The notes beneath the pieces were generated by a model that did no database searches, was not told the origin of the DNA, and saw nothing but the letters and a program-made list of their open reading frames with translations. DNA of 18,160 nucleotides from Aminicenans sp964648465 (lineage in GTDB: Bacteria > Acidobacteriota > Aminicenantia > Aminicenantales > Aminicenantaceae): positions 1-18,160 of the forward strand of contig CAZYMU010000045.1 in NCBI GenBank assembly GCA_964648465.1, given 5' to 3'. This document shows positions 6,358-14,105 of the stretch, piece by piece. The first letter of the stretch is position 1; each line of letters starts with the position of its first letter. A program made the position numbers and the translations under genes.

Positions 6358-7764
6358 ATGAAAGTACTAATTTTAAATTGCGGTAGTTCTTCGGTCAAGT
6401 TTCAATTAATAAACATGGCTAATGAGCAGGTCCTTGCCAGAGGTTTGGTGGAGAGGATAGGTTCCAGTGATGCAATCATTACATATTGGCCGAGAAATAA
6501 AAATAAGATCCGTGAAATCAGGGAAGTGCTCAATCATGAAGTGGCTATTGAGCTTGTCCTTTCAATGCTTCTTCATCCACAGCATGGAGTAATTCATGAT
6601 AAGAACGAAATTGATGGAATAGGTCACAGGGTTGTTCATGGTGGAGAAGATTTTTCTGATTCGGTTTTGATCACTGAAGAGATTAAATCAGTCATCAGAA
6701 AATGTATCCAGTTTGCTCCTCTTCATAATCCTCACAATCTTAGAGGTATTGAGGCCTGTAAGAATCTCCTTCCGGGTATCCCTCAGGTAGCTGTTTTTGA
6801 CACAGCGTTTCATCAAACAATTCCTCCAAAAGCATATATATATGGTCTTCCCTATGCTTTGTATAAAAAACTTGGTATAAGACGCTACGGATTTCATGGA
6901 ACTTCCCACAGATATGTAGCTGAAAAAGCAGCAGAGATATTGAAGCGACCGCTAGAAAAGTTGAAAATCATCACCTGTCACCTCGGAAATGGTGCTAGTA
7001 TTACGGCTGTAGATGGAGGAAAATCCATTGACACCACGATGGGATTTACACCTCTGGAAGGTCTTGTTATGGGTACCAGGTGTGGTGATATTGATCCAGC
7101 TTTGGTTCCTTACATTATGGAACATGAGAAACTGACAGTTAAGCAAATTGATTCAATCATGAACAAAAATAGCGGTATGTTAGGACTGAGCGAAACCTCT
7201 AACGATATGCGAGAGATTGAAGCTGAAGCTTTAAGAGGAAGTGAACAGCATAAGTTGGCCCTTAAAGTCTATTCTCACAAAGTCAAGAAGTACATCGGAG
7301 CATACCTGGCGGAATTGGGAGGTGCGGATGCTATTGTTTTTACAGGCGGAGTAGGTGAAAATTCTCATTATGTTCGTGGAACCGCTTTATCGAACATGAA
7401 AAAGCTTGGAATCCAGATTGATAAAGAAAAGAACAAGAAGAATGAAATAGAAATTAGTACTGGAAGAGTTAAAATACTGGTGATCCCTACAAATGAAGAA
7501 TTGGCCATTGCCAGAGATACTCGACAAATTCTAGAATCTCGTGAAAAAGAGGTCAAAAAGACCTCGGTGAAGGAAGTATCTTACGAAGAAATTTCACTGC
7601 TCTCCGAAGATGATAAAGCAAATCTTGTGCTTCTTTGGGCAAGAAATCCAAAAGCCAGCATAACTGAACTGACGAAGAAACTTAGTAATAAGATAGGTAG
7701 AAAAATTAAAACTAAGGCTGTAAAACAGGAATTGGAAATATTAGGTCTCAGGAAAACTTTTTGA
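6358..7764 (+). CDS. ackA: Acetate kinase with an extra C-terminal domain
   Basis: Interconverts acetate plus ATP with acetyl phosphate plus ADP in the cytosol, usually together with phosphotransacetylase, for energy conservation from acetyl-CoA. The core is complete. Key residues fall at the same numbers as in the well-studied archaeal enzyme: Asn7 (NCGSSS), Arg91 (GHRVVHGGE), Asp148 (FDTAFH), His180 (YGFHGTSH), Arg241 (GTRCGD) and a Glu at 380/381 (TNEE). FTGGVGEN lies at 328-335. The enzyme normally ends near residue 400; here about 70 more residues follow (396-468). They start with a charged linker, and ITELTKKLSN and KAVKQELEILGL look like a small helix-turn-helix-type fold. The start is fixed by an in-frame TAG directly before the ATG. 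AAGGAG lies about 15 bases upstream. No pta gene is in the window. Confidence 0.96.
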   Translation: MKVLILNCGSSSVKFQLINMANEQVLARGLVERIGSSDAIITYWPRNKNKIREIREVLNHEVAIELVLSMLLHPQHGVIHDKNEIDGIGHRVVHGGEDFSDSVLITEEIKSVIRKCIQFAPLHNPHNLRGIEACKNLLPGIPQVAVFDTAFHQTIPPKAYIYGLPYALYKKLGIRRYGFHGTSHRYVAEKAAEILKRPLEKLKIITCHLGNGASITAVDGGKSIDTTMGFTPLEGLVMGTRCGDIDPALVPYIMEHEKLTVKQIDSIMNKNSGMLGLSETSNDMREIEAEALRGSEQHKLALKVYSHKVKKYIGAYLAELGGADAIVFTGGVGENSHYVRGTALSNMKKLGIQIDKEKNKKNEIEISTGRVKILVIPTNEELAIARDTRQILESREKEVKKTSVKEVSYEEISLLSEDDKANLVLLWARNPKASITELTKKLSNKIGRKIKTKAVKQELEILGLRKTF

Positions 7765-7798
7765 GACAAGAAAATTTAATGGGGAGGCAGAGTAAATC

Positions 7799-8296
7799 AT
7801 GGTAAAAATCAACAGAGAAAAAACAGAATGGGATGTTGCTCTAAGTTGGCTCAGTGCTCTGGAGGAAACAGCCAGAGATTTTCACGGCACCAGACCCAAG
7901 GTTTTCTGCGAAAGAGCATACGAACATTCTGTTCAGCACTATCTTCATCGTCTTGCAGACGACTACGGGATTCGGGTGGAGAAAGCTGATTCTATTCTTG
8001 CCGCAGTTGAGAATTATATTCAGGTTGGTGTGATCAGTAGCCTTTTCCGGGATGCCAGTGATTTTGAGTTGGTAGAGATTAATCCATTCCGGGTAGAGAT
8101 TGCTGTTCACGATTGTCAGTATCGTAAAAGCTGTCAGGTCCTCATTAATCAGGGGTTTTCTATCAGAGATTTAACCTGTGCCAGAATAGGTTGCTTCAGG
8201 GCTGCAGTAAAAGCCATAGCCAATATTGACTGTGACTATCAGGTTGTGGCCTTTAATGTTGATGGAGATTGCAAGGGTATTATAGAACGGGTATAG
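7799..8296 (+). CDS. Cysteine-rich protein of unknown function, possibly V4R-like
   Basis: 165 residues, soluble, not firmly recognised. The N-terminal half (about 1-80) is helical. The C-terminal half carries six of the seven cysteines, at 106, 112, 127, 132, 145 and 158, in HDCQYRKSC, LTCARIGC, IDCDYQ and DGDCKG. Spaced cysteines ending in a GDC-type motif recall the V4R (4-vinyl reductase) domain or the ATCH-type hydrolase fold, which bind small hydrophobic molecules or metal. This similarity is by eye only. GGGGAGG sits about 12 bases before the ATG. The gene follows acetate kinase by 34 bases and precedes the HEAT-repeat gene by 6 bases, so the three are probably one operon. A role as metal- or ligand-binding sensor is a guess. 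Confidence 0.75.
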   Translation: MVKINREKTEWDVALSWLSALEETARDFHGTRPKVFCERAYEHSVQHYLHRLADDYGIRVEKADSILAAVENYIQVGVISSLFRDASDFELVEINPFRVEIAVHDCQYRKSCQVLINQGFSIRDLTCARIGCFRAAVKAIANIDCDYQVVAFNVDGDCKGIIERV

Positions 8297-8302
8297 TTTA
8301 TC

Positions 8303-10138
8303 TTGGATAAAAAAACGAAAAAAACTGTAACTGCACTCATTCAAAAAGTTCGAGAGAGTGAAGACGTTGGTGAAAAGCGAGAAGCTTTAATTGAATTGGG
8401 TTATAAAAGGGACAGGGCAGTTTACCCTGTTCTGTTAGAACAACTGAGTAACCGTGCAGTTAGTATTCAACATGCAGCAGTAATCTCATTGGGACGTTAC
8501 GGTGATCCAAGAGCTATTGAGGAATTGATTAAACCCAAGATACTTCACTCTAGGACTGTAAACATTCGGTGGGCAGCAGTAAAAGCTATTGGGAAGCTGG
8601 GGGATTACAGAGTAATTGAACATCTACTTAAAGCAGTGGATGATCATGAATGGATTGTACGAAATCAGGCTGTAACAGAGCTGAAAGAAAAGATACGAGA
8701 GATTATTGAGTTTAAAGAGAGCCGATACGCCAGAATTCTTGTCCGATTGTTTGCTGTGGAAAACGAAGAGATCATAGACTTAGCCATTGAGGGATTTGTA
8801 GAATTAGGTGAAAAAGGACTTAATCTGCTTCTAGATGCGATAAAAAGTCCTTCGCTTTTGATAAGAGAAAATGCAATACGAGCTCTTGGCCAGAAGAAAA
8901 CTCGCAGAGGAGTAAGTATACTTATTGATCTTCTTCGTGACCCCGAGTGGCGGGTCCGAAGAAACGCTGTCGTGGCTCTGGGAGAGATTGGTGATAGGAG
9001 AGCTGTGGAACCTTTGGTTCAATCACTGAGAGATGATGTGGGAAAAGTACAACAACAAGCTATTTGCTCGTTAGTAAGTTTTGGCAAGTTATGTACGATT
9101 CCCCTTTTGAATGCTTTGGCCCACGAGAAAAACAAGTTTGTCCTGAGAGCTATTATTCTTACGCTGGGTGAAATAAGCGATATTAAATCTGTTCCTGCAA
9201 TAATTAAACATCTCAGGAGCAGCTATTTTGTAGTTCGCAGGGCTGCAATTGAGGCTCTGGTAAAATTTGGTCCTCAAATTATTTATCTTCTCGTTCCTAC
9301 CCTTTCTTTTAATCAATCAAACATTAAACCTCTGTTGAAAGATGCTTCTGACAATGCTAATCCTTTACTTCAACTCAGAGCTATCAAAGCTCTGGTTGGA
9401 CTTGAGGATCATCGAGCTGTTGAGCTTCTAAAAAAACTCGTGGAGGATAATTCCCCTGAGGTACAGAATGTAGCAATAGAAGCCATCATACAGATTGGTT
9501 GTGCAGCATGGGGTCGTTGTGCGGCTCTTGTAGTACTTAATGGAATTGGAGATAAATCTTTGATTCCTCATTTTATTCATTCATTAGGCGATGATTCTGA
9601 CAGTGCACGCTTAGAATCGGTTCGTGCTCTTGCCAGTGTTGATGGGTCTGATGCAATTGATCCATTAGTAAAGGTAGCTAATAAAGACCGGGATCCGTAC
9701 ATCAGGTATGAAGCTGTGAGAATGCTTCGTAGGATTGGGGTTGGTTATCCTCAGGTTCTGGAGTTAGGCCTTTCAGCTTTAAAAGATCCATCCAAAAATG
9801 TTAGATCTCAGGCAGCCCGACTTTTAGGAAATTTTCAGGATGATCGGTCGATTTGTCCTCTTCTCAAGGCAACGTCTGATGTTCATTGGAGTGTGCGAGA
9901 GAGTGCAGAGAATGCTCTTGCTAACTTTGGAAAATCTGTTGTTCCCTGTCTAATTGAAGCTTTGACCAGCCAATTCATGACGACGCGTTTTCGGGTAGCA
10001 AGATTATTAGGAGAGATTAAAGATCAGAGAGCTGTTGTACCGCTGGAGAAGCTCCTAGGAAAAAAACGAGAACTAAAGGAAGTTAAGAAAGTAGTTAAAG
10101 AAGCACTTGAGAAATTACAGAAAAGAGAAGCTGTCTAA
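8303..10138 (+). CDS. HEAT-repeat (PBS-lyase-type) scaffold protein
   Basis: 611 residues, made almost entirely of about fifteen HEAT-like helical repeats. Typical units are DPRAIEELIKP, RWAAVKAIGKLGD and DPEWRVRRNAVVALGEIGDR. The pattern D...VR..A..ALG..GD.RA..PL is the bacterial HEAT/PBS lyase-like repeat. No signal peptide, membrane segment or catalytic domain is visible, so it is probably a cytosolic protein-protein binding platform. The start is a TTG at 8303, six bases after the preceding stop; no ATG or GTG is near and no clear Shine-Dalgarno sequence exists, so translation is likely coupled to the upstream gene. The repeats around residues 340-410 are less regular (DNANPLLQLRAIKALVGL). 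Partners may be the acetate kinase extension or the cysteine-rich protein, which is inference from operon context. Confidence 0.88.
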   Translation: MDKKTKKTVTALIQKVRESEDVGEKREALIELGYKRDRAVYPVLLEQLSNRAVSIQHAAVISLGRYGDPRAIEELIKPKILHSRTVNIRWAAVKAIGKLGDYRVIEHLLKAVDDHEWIVRNQAVTELKEKIREIIEFKESRYARILVRLFAVENEEIIDLAIEGFVELGEKGLNLLLDAIKSPSLLIRENAIRALGQKKTRRGVSILIDLLRDPEWRVRRNAVVALGEIGDRRAVEPLVQSLRDDVGKVQQQAICSLVSFGKLCTIPLLNALAHEKNKFVLRAIILTLGEISDIKSVPAIIKHLRSSYFVVRRAAIEALVKFGPQIIYLLVPTLSFNQSNIKPLLKDASDNANPLLQLRAIKALVGLEDHRAVELLKKLVEDNSPEVQNVAIEAIIQIGCAAWGRCAALVVLNGIGDKSLIPHFIHSLGDDSDSARLESVRALASVDGSDAIDPLVKVANKDRDPYIRYEAVRMLRRIGVGYPQVLELGLSALKDPSKNVRSQAARLLGNFQDDRSICPLLKATSDVHWSVRESAENALANFGKSVVPCLIEALTSQFMTTRFRVARLLGEIKDQRAVVPLEKLLGKKRELKEVKKVVKEALEKLQKREAV

Positions 10139-10209
10139 ATATTATCATTTAAGCTCCGATTCATGCTTGTGAAAAAGTTAGTTTACTGATATCAACTATA
10201 TGCCAGAGC

Positions 10210-10434
10210 CAATCCGCAAATGCCAATCTTGGAATTAAACACACGAAAATTTATAAAGCAAGAAAATTTGCATGTAGATCTTTAAAAGGAAGAGGTTCTG
10301 CAAGTGGTATTAGGGTAATTTACGCCTATTTTGAAGATGAGGATTGTGTGGAATTTATTGAGATATACTATAAAGGCGACAAGAAGAATGAAGATAGTGA
10401 AAGAATATTAAAATATTACAGTAAAGGAGGGTGA
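10210..10434 (+). pseudogene. C-terminal remnant of a RelE-type toxin
   Basis: The frame ending at the TGA at 10432 reads KIYKARKFACRSLKGRG, then SGIRVIYAYFEDEDCVEFIEIYYKGDKKNED and ERILKYY in substance. This resembles the second half of RelE/YoeB-superfamily toxins (the SGIRVIYAY and FIEIYYKGDKxNED signatures). The frame is open back to a stop at 10150 but has no ATG, GTG or TTG start, and only about 19 codons precede the recognisable part. The N-terminal half is therefore missing. AAAGGAGGGTGA spans the stop and would suit a following antitoxin gene, but the next frame from that GTG closes after ten codons. It is read as a decayed toxin-antitoxin pair. Confidence 0.55.
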
Positions 10435-10439
10435 ACATC

Positions 10440-10476
10440 AGCTTATTTTCTTTATTATCATAGAAAGAAAATAGCT
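10440..10476. repeat. AT-rich inverted repeat
   Basis: AGCTTATTTTCTTT (10440-10453) and AAAGAAAATAGCT (10464-10476) are complementary over 13 base pairs with one bulged T and a 10-base loop. No T run follows on either strand, so a simple intrinsic terminator is not well supported. It lies between convergent transcription units, right after the toxin remnant. It could be a scar of the lost antitoxin or a weak structure ending both transcripts. The rest of 10477-10548 shows only a short frame, MERKDVLIIDG, which I do not call a gene. Confidence 0.5.
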
Positions 10477-10548
10477 GGAACCCAAAAAGGAAGTAAAAAA
10501 ATGGAGAGAAAAGATGTATTAATAATAGATGGGTAAAATAATGAAGTG

Positions 10549-12408
10549 TTAGGTGGGAAAACTTAAAAATTTATCTATTCCGTCTGAAGCAGCTTTTGCA
10601 TCAGCAATTGCAGTTACTGCGTCCAAGTTTAAGTTGACTATATCTCCACCTGCAAATACTTTAGGAATAGATGTCATTCCATTTTCATCAACTTTCACTT
10701 TTTTTCTTTCGGTAAATTCAAGTTTTTCAAAATGTTTTTTAGGTAAAAACGAAAAATCAGGCGCCTGGCCAATAGCTTCGATTACCATATTTCCTTCCAA
10801 AAGCATCTCCTGTTCTTCATGGAAAGTGGGAGCAAATCTTCCCTTTTCGTCAAATACACTCCTTACCTTCATACATAAAAGCCCTTTTACGTTTCCCTTC
10901 TCATCCAGAACTATCTCTTTTGGGCCCCATCCAGGATTAAATTGAACTCCTTCCTCCTTTGCTTCTTCAATCTCTTCTTTTGTTGCCGGCATTATATCCC
11001 AATCCTCTAAAGATACAGTTTTTACTATAACTTCCTCTCCGGGATATTGCATATGCTGAAGACGCAGTGCTTCCCGAGCCACATCCATAGCTACATTACC
11101 TCCGCCTATTACGATAATTTCTTTGTTTACTTTAACCTTTTTCCCAATTTTATTTTCCTGTAAAAAATTAAGTGCCAAAAGACATTTTTCAGTATTTTTA
11201 ACCCTTGTTGAGCGGCTTACAGTAATCCCTATCCCAAGATAAACCGCATCGTATTTTTTCATAATATCATCAAACAACACATCTTTTCCTACAGTTGTAT
11301 TAAATTTGAAATCAACCCCAAGAGAAGCGATATAATTTACATCTTTATCAATTGCTTCTATAGGTAATCTGTAAAGCGGAGGACCTATTCTCACCATCCC
11401 TCCTCCAGCAGGCAGCGAATCATACACCGTTACTTCATGTCCCTTAAGTCTCAGGAAATACGCTGCTGACAACCCACCAGGCCCTGCTCCTACAACAGCC
11501 ACTTTTTTGCCTGTAGGTTTGGGTAGTGCAGCTTCTAAAGCAGCTTTATAATCTTTGATAGAATCAGCAACAAATCTTTTTACCCACCTTATTGCAACAG
11601 ATTCTCCTCTGATACTTAAGGAACACGCATCTTCGCAAGGTTTCATACATATCCTTCCGCAGATAGCAGGAATCGGATTATCTTCAAATATTTTCCTTAA
11701 TGATTCATCTGTCTTATCTTCATAAACTGCTTTTATATAGTCGGAAATCTTTAAATGTGCAGGGCAGGCTTCTTCGCATAATTTGCATTCAAGACACCTC
11801 GAAGATTCACTTTTTGCCTCGTCCTTAGAATAACCTATTACCTGTTCAATAAATGATAGTTTGCGTTCCTCGGGTTTAACCTGAGGCATAACTACACGGT
11901 CTGGTTCAAATAAAGAATACTTGAGATCAGATGCAAATCCTTCATAATCTTTTTTGCGATGAGCCAGACTTGCTTGAAGCACAGAATATTTTTCAGCAGG
12001 TAGGAAACACTCTTTGTCAGAATGTTCATCCTTTGGAATAAAAGTAAAGGTACCTGTTTTGAAATGGATATGTAAATAATCCCTGGAAAGTCTTAGAGAA
12101 CCAGGAGGACAGATATCTACACACAAACCACAAAAACAGCATCTGCCGTAATCTAACTCAGGCCGTTCATTCTTTATGCCTTCCTTGGGTTTTGATTTTA
12201 ATCCAGATATCTCCACCATCTTAATGGCCTCATTAGGACATATATCAGCGCAATTTCCGCAACCTGTGCACTTATCCCAATCATTGAGATGAAAACCTCT
12301 GTATCTTAATGCAGGCTCTTTAAGCTCAAAAGGATACCTTAATGTTTTGGGTTTCTTAAAAAGATACCTGATAGCTTTAAGTGGATTTAAGATGCTTGAT
12401 TTCGCCAA
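10549..12408 (-). CDS. NuoI-like ferredoxin fused to a GltD/NfnB-like NAD(P)H oxidoreductase
   Basis: 619 residues, cytosolic face of the membrane complex. Residues 1-110 are NuoI/EchF-like with two [4Fe-4S] sites: Cys47-50-53-57 and Cys90-93-96-100. Residues 200-270 form the GltD-type N-terminal cluster domain, with Cys205-208-211-215 and Cys250-254-258-262. Next come an FAD site VGAGPGG (306-312), an NAD(P) site VIGGGNVAMD (433-442) and the second FAD motif FAGGDI (586-590). It should pass electrons between NAD(P)H and the NuoB-like subunit. A similar module works in NfnB and glutamate synthase small subunit. The start is TTG at 12408, supported by AAAGGAG 7 bases upstream. It is the last gene of the operon seen here, 27 bases after the NuoD-like gene. 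The choice of NADH or NADPH cannot be told by eye. Confidence 0.92.
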   Translation of the reverse strand: MAKSSILNPLKAIRYLFKKPKTLRYPFELKEPALRYRGFHLNDWDKCTGCGNCADICPNEAIKMVEISGLKSKPKEGIKNERPELDYGRCCFCGLCVDICPPGSLRLSRDYLHIHFKTGTFTFIPKDEHSDKECFLPAEKYSVLQASLAHRKKDYEGFASDLKYSLFEPDRVVMPQVKPEERKLSFIEQVIGYSKDEAKSESSRCLECKLCEEACPAHLKISDYIKAVYEDKTDESLRKIFEDNPIPAICGRICMKPCEDACSLSIRGESVAIRWVKRFVADSIKDYKAALEAALPKPTGKKVAVVGAGPGGLSAAYFLRLKGHEVTVYDSLPAGGGMVRIGPPLYRLPIEAIDKDVNYIASLGVDFKFNTTVGKDVLFDDIMKKYDAVYLGIGITVSRSTRVKNTEKCLLALNFLQENKIGKKVKVNKEIIVIGGGNVAMDVAREALRLQHMQYPGEEVIVKTVSLEDWDIMPATKEEIEEAKEEGVQFNPGWGPKEIVLDEKGNVKGLLCMKVRSVFDEKGRFAPTFHEEQEMLLEGNMVIEAIGQAPDFSFLPKKHFEKLEFTERKKVKVDENGMTSIPKVFAGGDIVNLNLDAVTAIADAKAASDGIDKFLSFPT

Positions 12409-12435
12409 TCTGTTTCTCCTTTCAATACATCATTC

Positions 12436-13533
12436 TCATCTGTCTATTTCTGGTGCAACCACATAAAGACTTATCATGATATTACCAACATCAGCAATAT
12501 TTGCATTTTTTAATGCCTTTTCCAAAACCGTTAACCCATGGGGATAAGACGGTGTTCTAAAGTGCACACGGTAAGGTTTGTCTTCACCATTACTTACCAG
12601 ATATAATCCCAATTCTCCGCGGGAAGACTCGCATCTTACATATGCTTCACCTTTTGGTATATTCCACTTAAACGGGTTCGGTATTTTGTTATACACTTCT
12701 CCGTCCGGCATTTTATCAAGTAGTTTGAATATCATATGAACACTTTCAATCATCTCATCCCGTATTACCCATATCCTGGAAAAAGCATCACCGTCTTCTC
12801 TTGTAGGAACATCCCAGGGCACCTGATCATAAGCAGCATAGGGTTCGACTCTTCTGATATCATATTTCATACCAGTTGCCCTTAAAACCTGACCTGTCCC
12901 TCCCATTTCTTTTGCTTCTTCACGGGTTATTTTCCCTACACCCTTGGCTCTTTCGTAAAATATACGGTTATTAAAAAATGTAGCATCATAATCCGGTACA
13001 CAGCTGCCTATAGAATGTAATGTTGTTATTATTTTATCTTTAAACCCTTCCGGAAAATCACGTCTTACCCCACCAGGCCATATATAAATGTGATAAACCC
13101 TGCCACCGGTAAGTTCTTCAAAGAGATCCAGGATGAGGTCGCGGTGATACATCGCCCACTGGGCAACAGTATCAAAACCAAGCATATTAGCATAAGCCCA
13201 TAGACCAAAAAGATGAGATCCCACTCGAGCAAGCTCGAGATGGATACTCCTTATATAATTTGCCCTTTCCGGCACTTCTATTCCCGCAAGTTTTTCAACT
13301 GCCATCGAATACACCATTTCCATAGAGTCAGGTTCTACCACGTTTATCCTGCAAACCATCGGGAAATTCTGTATCCATTTTCTCAATTCCATAAGTTTTT
13401 CAAATCCCCTGTGCAGATACCCGGGATTAGCGGCAGCTTCTAAAATTTTGTCGCCTTCAACTTTCAGAGTTATACTGAAATTTCCTATCATTCCCAAATG
13501 CTGCGGCCCAAAATAAAGTTCAAGTTCTCTCAT
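12436..13533 (-). CDS. NuoD/EchE-like large subunit lacking nickel-binding cysteines
   Basis: 365 residues, homologous to complex I 49-kDa (NuoD) and group 4 [NiFe] hydrogenase large subunits: GPQHLGMIGNF, NPGYLHRGFEKL, HLELARVGSHL and the C-terminal RGELGLYLVS. In hydrogenases RICxxC near the N-terminus and DPCxxC at the C-terminus bind the metal. Here the first reads RINVVEPDS (Asn64 and Glu67 at the cysteine places) and the end reads YVVAPEIDR with no cysteine. The protein ends at Arg365 without a cleavable tail, so no nickel maturation is expected. It should form the central cavity of the complex with the NuoB-like subunit. Its ATG overlaps the stop of the NuoC-like gene by four bases (ATGA). 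Confidence 0.93.
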   Translation of the reverse strand: MRELELYFGPQHLGMIGNFSITLKVEGDKILEAAANPGYLHRGFEKLMELRKWIQNFPMVCRINVVEPDSMEMVYSMAVEKLAGIEVPERANYIRSIHLELARVGSHLFGLWAYANMLGFDTVAQWAMYHRDLILDLFEELTGGRVYHIYIWPGGVRRDFPEGFKDKIITTLHSIGSCVPDYDATFFNNRIFYERAKGVGKITREEAKEMGGTGQVLRATGMKYDIRRVEPYAAYDQVPWDVPTREDGDAFSRIWVIRDEMIESVHMIFKLLDKMPDGEVYNKIPNPFKWNIPKGEAYVRCESSRGELGLYLVSNGEDKPYRVHFRTPSYPHGLTVLEKALKNANIADVGNIMISLYVVAPEIDR

Positions 13534-14051
13534 TTCTTTTCAACCTTATCTTCAATAAAAGGAATTTTATCAAAAACTTCTTCTACATATTTTCTTGTAT
13601 CGAAATCTTTCCTGAAAGGAGGTATCTTATATTCCCTCTCTAGAAGAAGCGGCGTTAATCTCGGATGGCCTTCAAAATTTATTCCGTAAAGTTCGTGGAG
13701 TTCACGTTCATAAGGCTCAGCATTTTTAAAAATAGGGATTACAGTAAGGAATTCTGGCTTTTCTCTAGGGATGCTCGTCTGTAAAATTATAGTCGTTTTC
13801 TCCTTTTCCATATATTCATTATCTTTCTGCATGTAAGCCGAAAGAACGTAAACCAGCTCAAACTTTTTTTCATCTATCCAGTCCACACAGGATATGAGAG
13901 CCAAATGGTCGTATCCTTTATTCTTAAGAAAACTAAGTATGGACAATACCCCGTCTTTTTCGGTTTTTATAACCAGCCCGCCCTTCTCAGAAATATTTAC
14001 CTGAACACTACTAAAAGTTGATTCAAGTTCTTTTTTTAGTAATTTATTCAT
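13530..14051 (-). CDS. NuoC/EchD-like 30-kDa subunit
   Basis: About 173 residues, homologous to the complex I 30-kDa subunit. Evidence is LALISCVDWIDEKKFELVYVL, then IPIFKNAEPYERELHELYGINFEGHP and the closing PPFRKDF, which match the family signature E.E..DLYGI.F.GHP. It is a small hydrophilic subunit that braces the NuoD- and NuoB-like proteins. The start is uncertain: ATG at 14051 is chosen, and a TTG nine bases upstream (14060) is in frame; neither has a good Shine-Dalgarno sequence. It overlaps the next gene by four bases. The gap to the preceding NuoB-like gene is about 54 bases, unusually large for this operon. Confidence 0.92.
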   Translation of the reverse strand: MNKLLKKELESTFSSVQVNISEKGGLVIKTEKDGVLSILSFLKNKGYDHLALISCVDWIDEKKFELVYVLSAYMQKDNEYMEKEKTTIILQTSIPREKPEFLTVIPIFKNAEPYERELHELYGINFEGHPRLTPLLLEREYKIPPFRKDFDTRKYVEEVFDKIPFIEDKVEKK

Positions 14052-14105
14052 TTTTTTCAATTACTCGAATTAAAACTGATTATATGAATACTAACATTAG
14101 AATCA

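Noticed and set aside
10501..10536. Short frame MERKDVLIIDG as an antitoxin remnant
   Set aside because: Eleven codons are too few to recognise. An upstream AAGGAAG is the only support.
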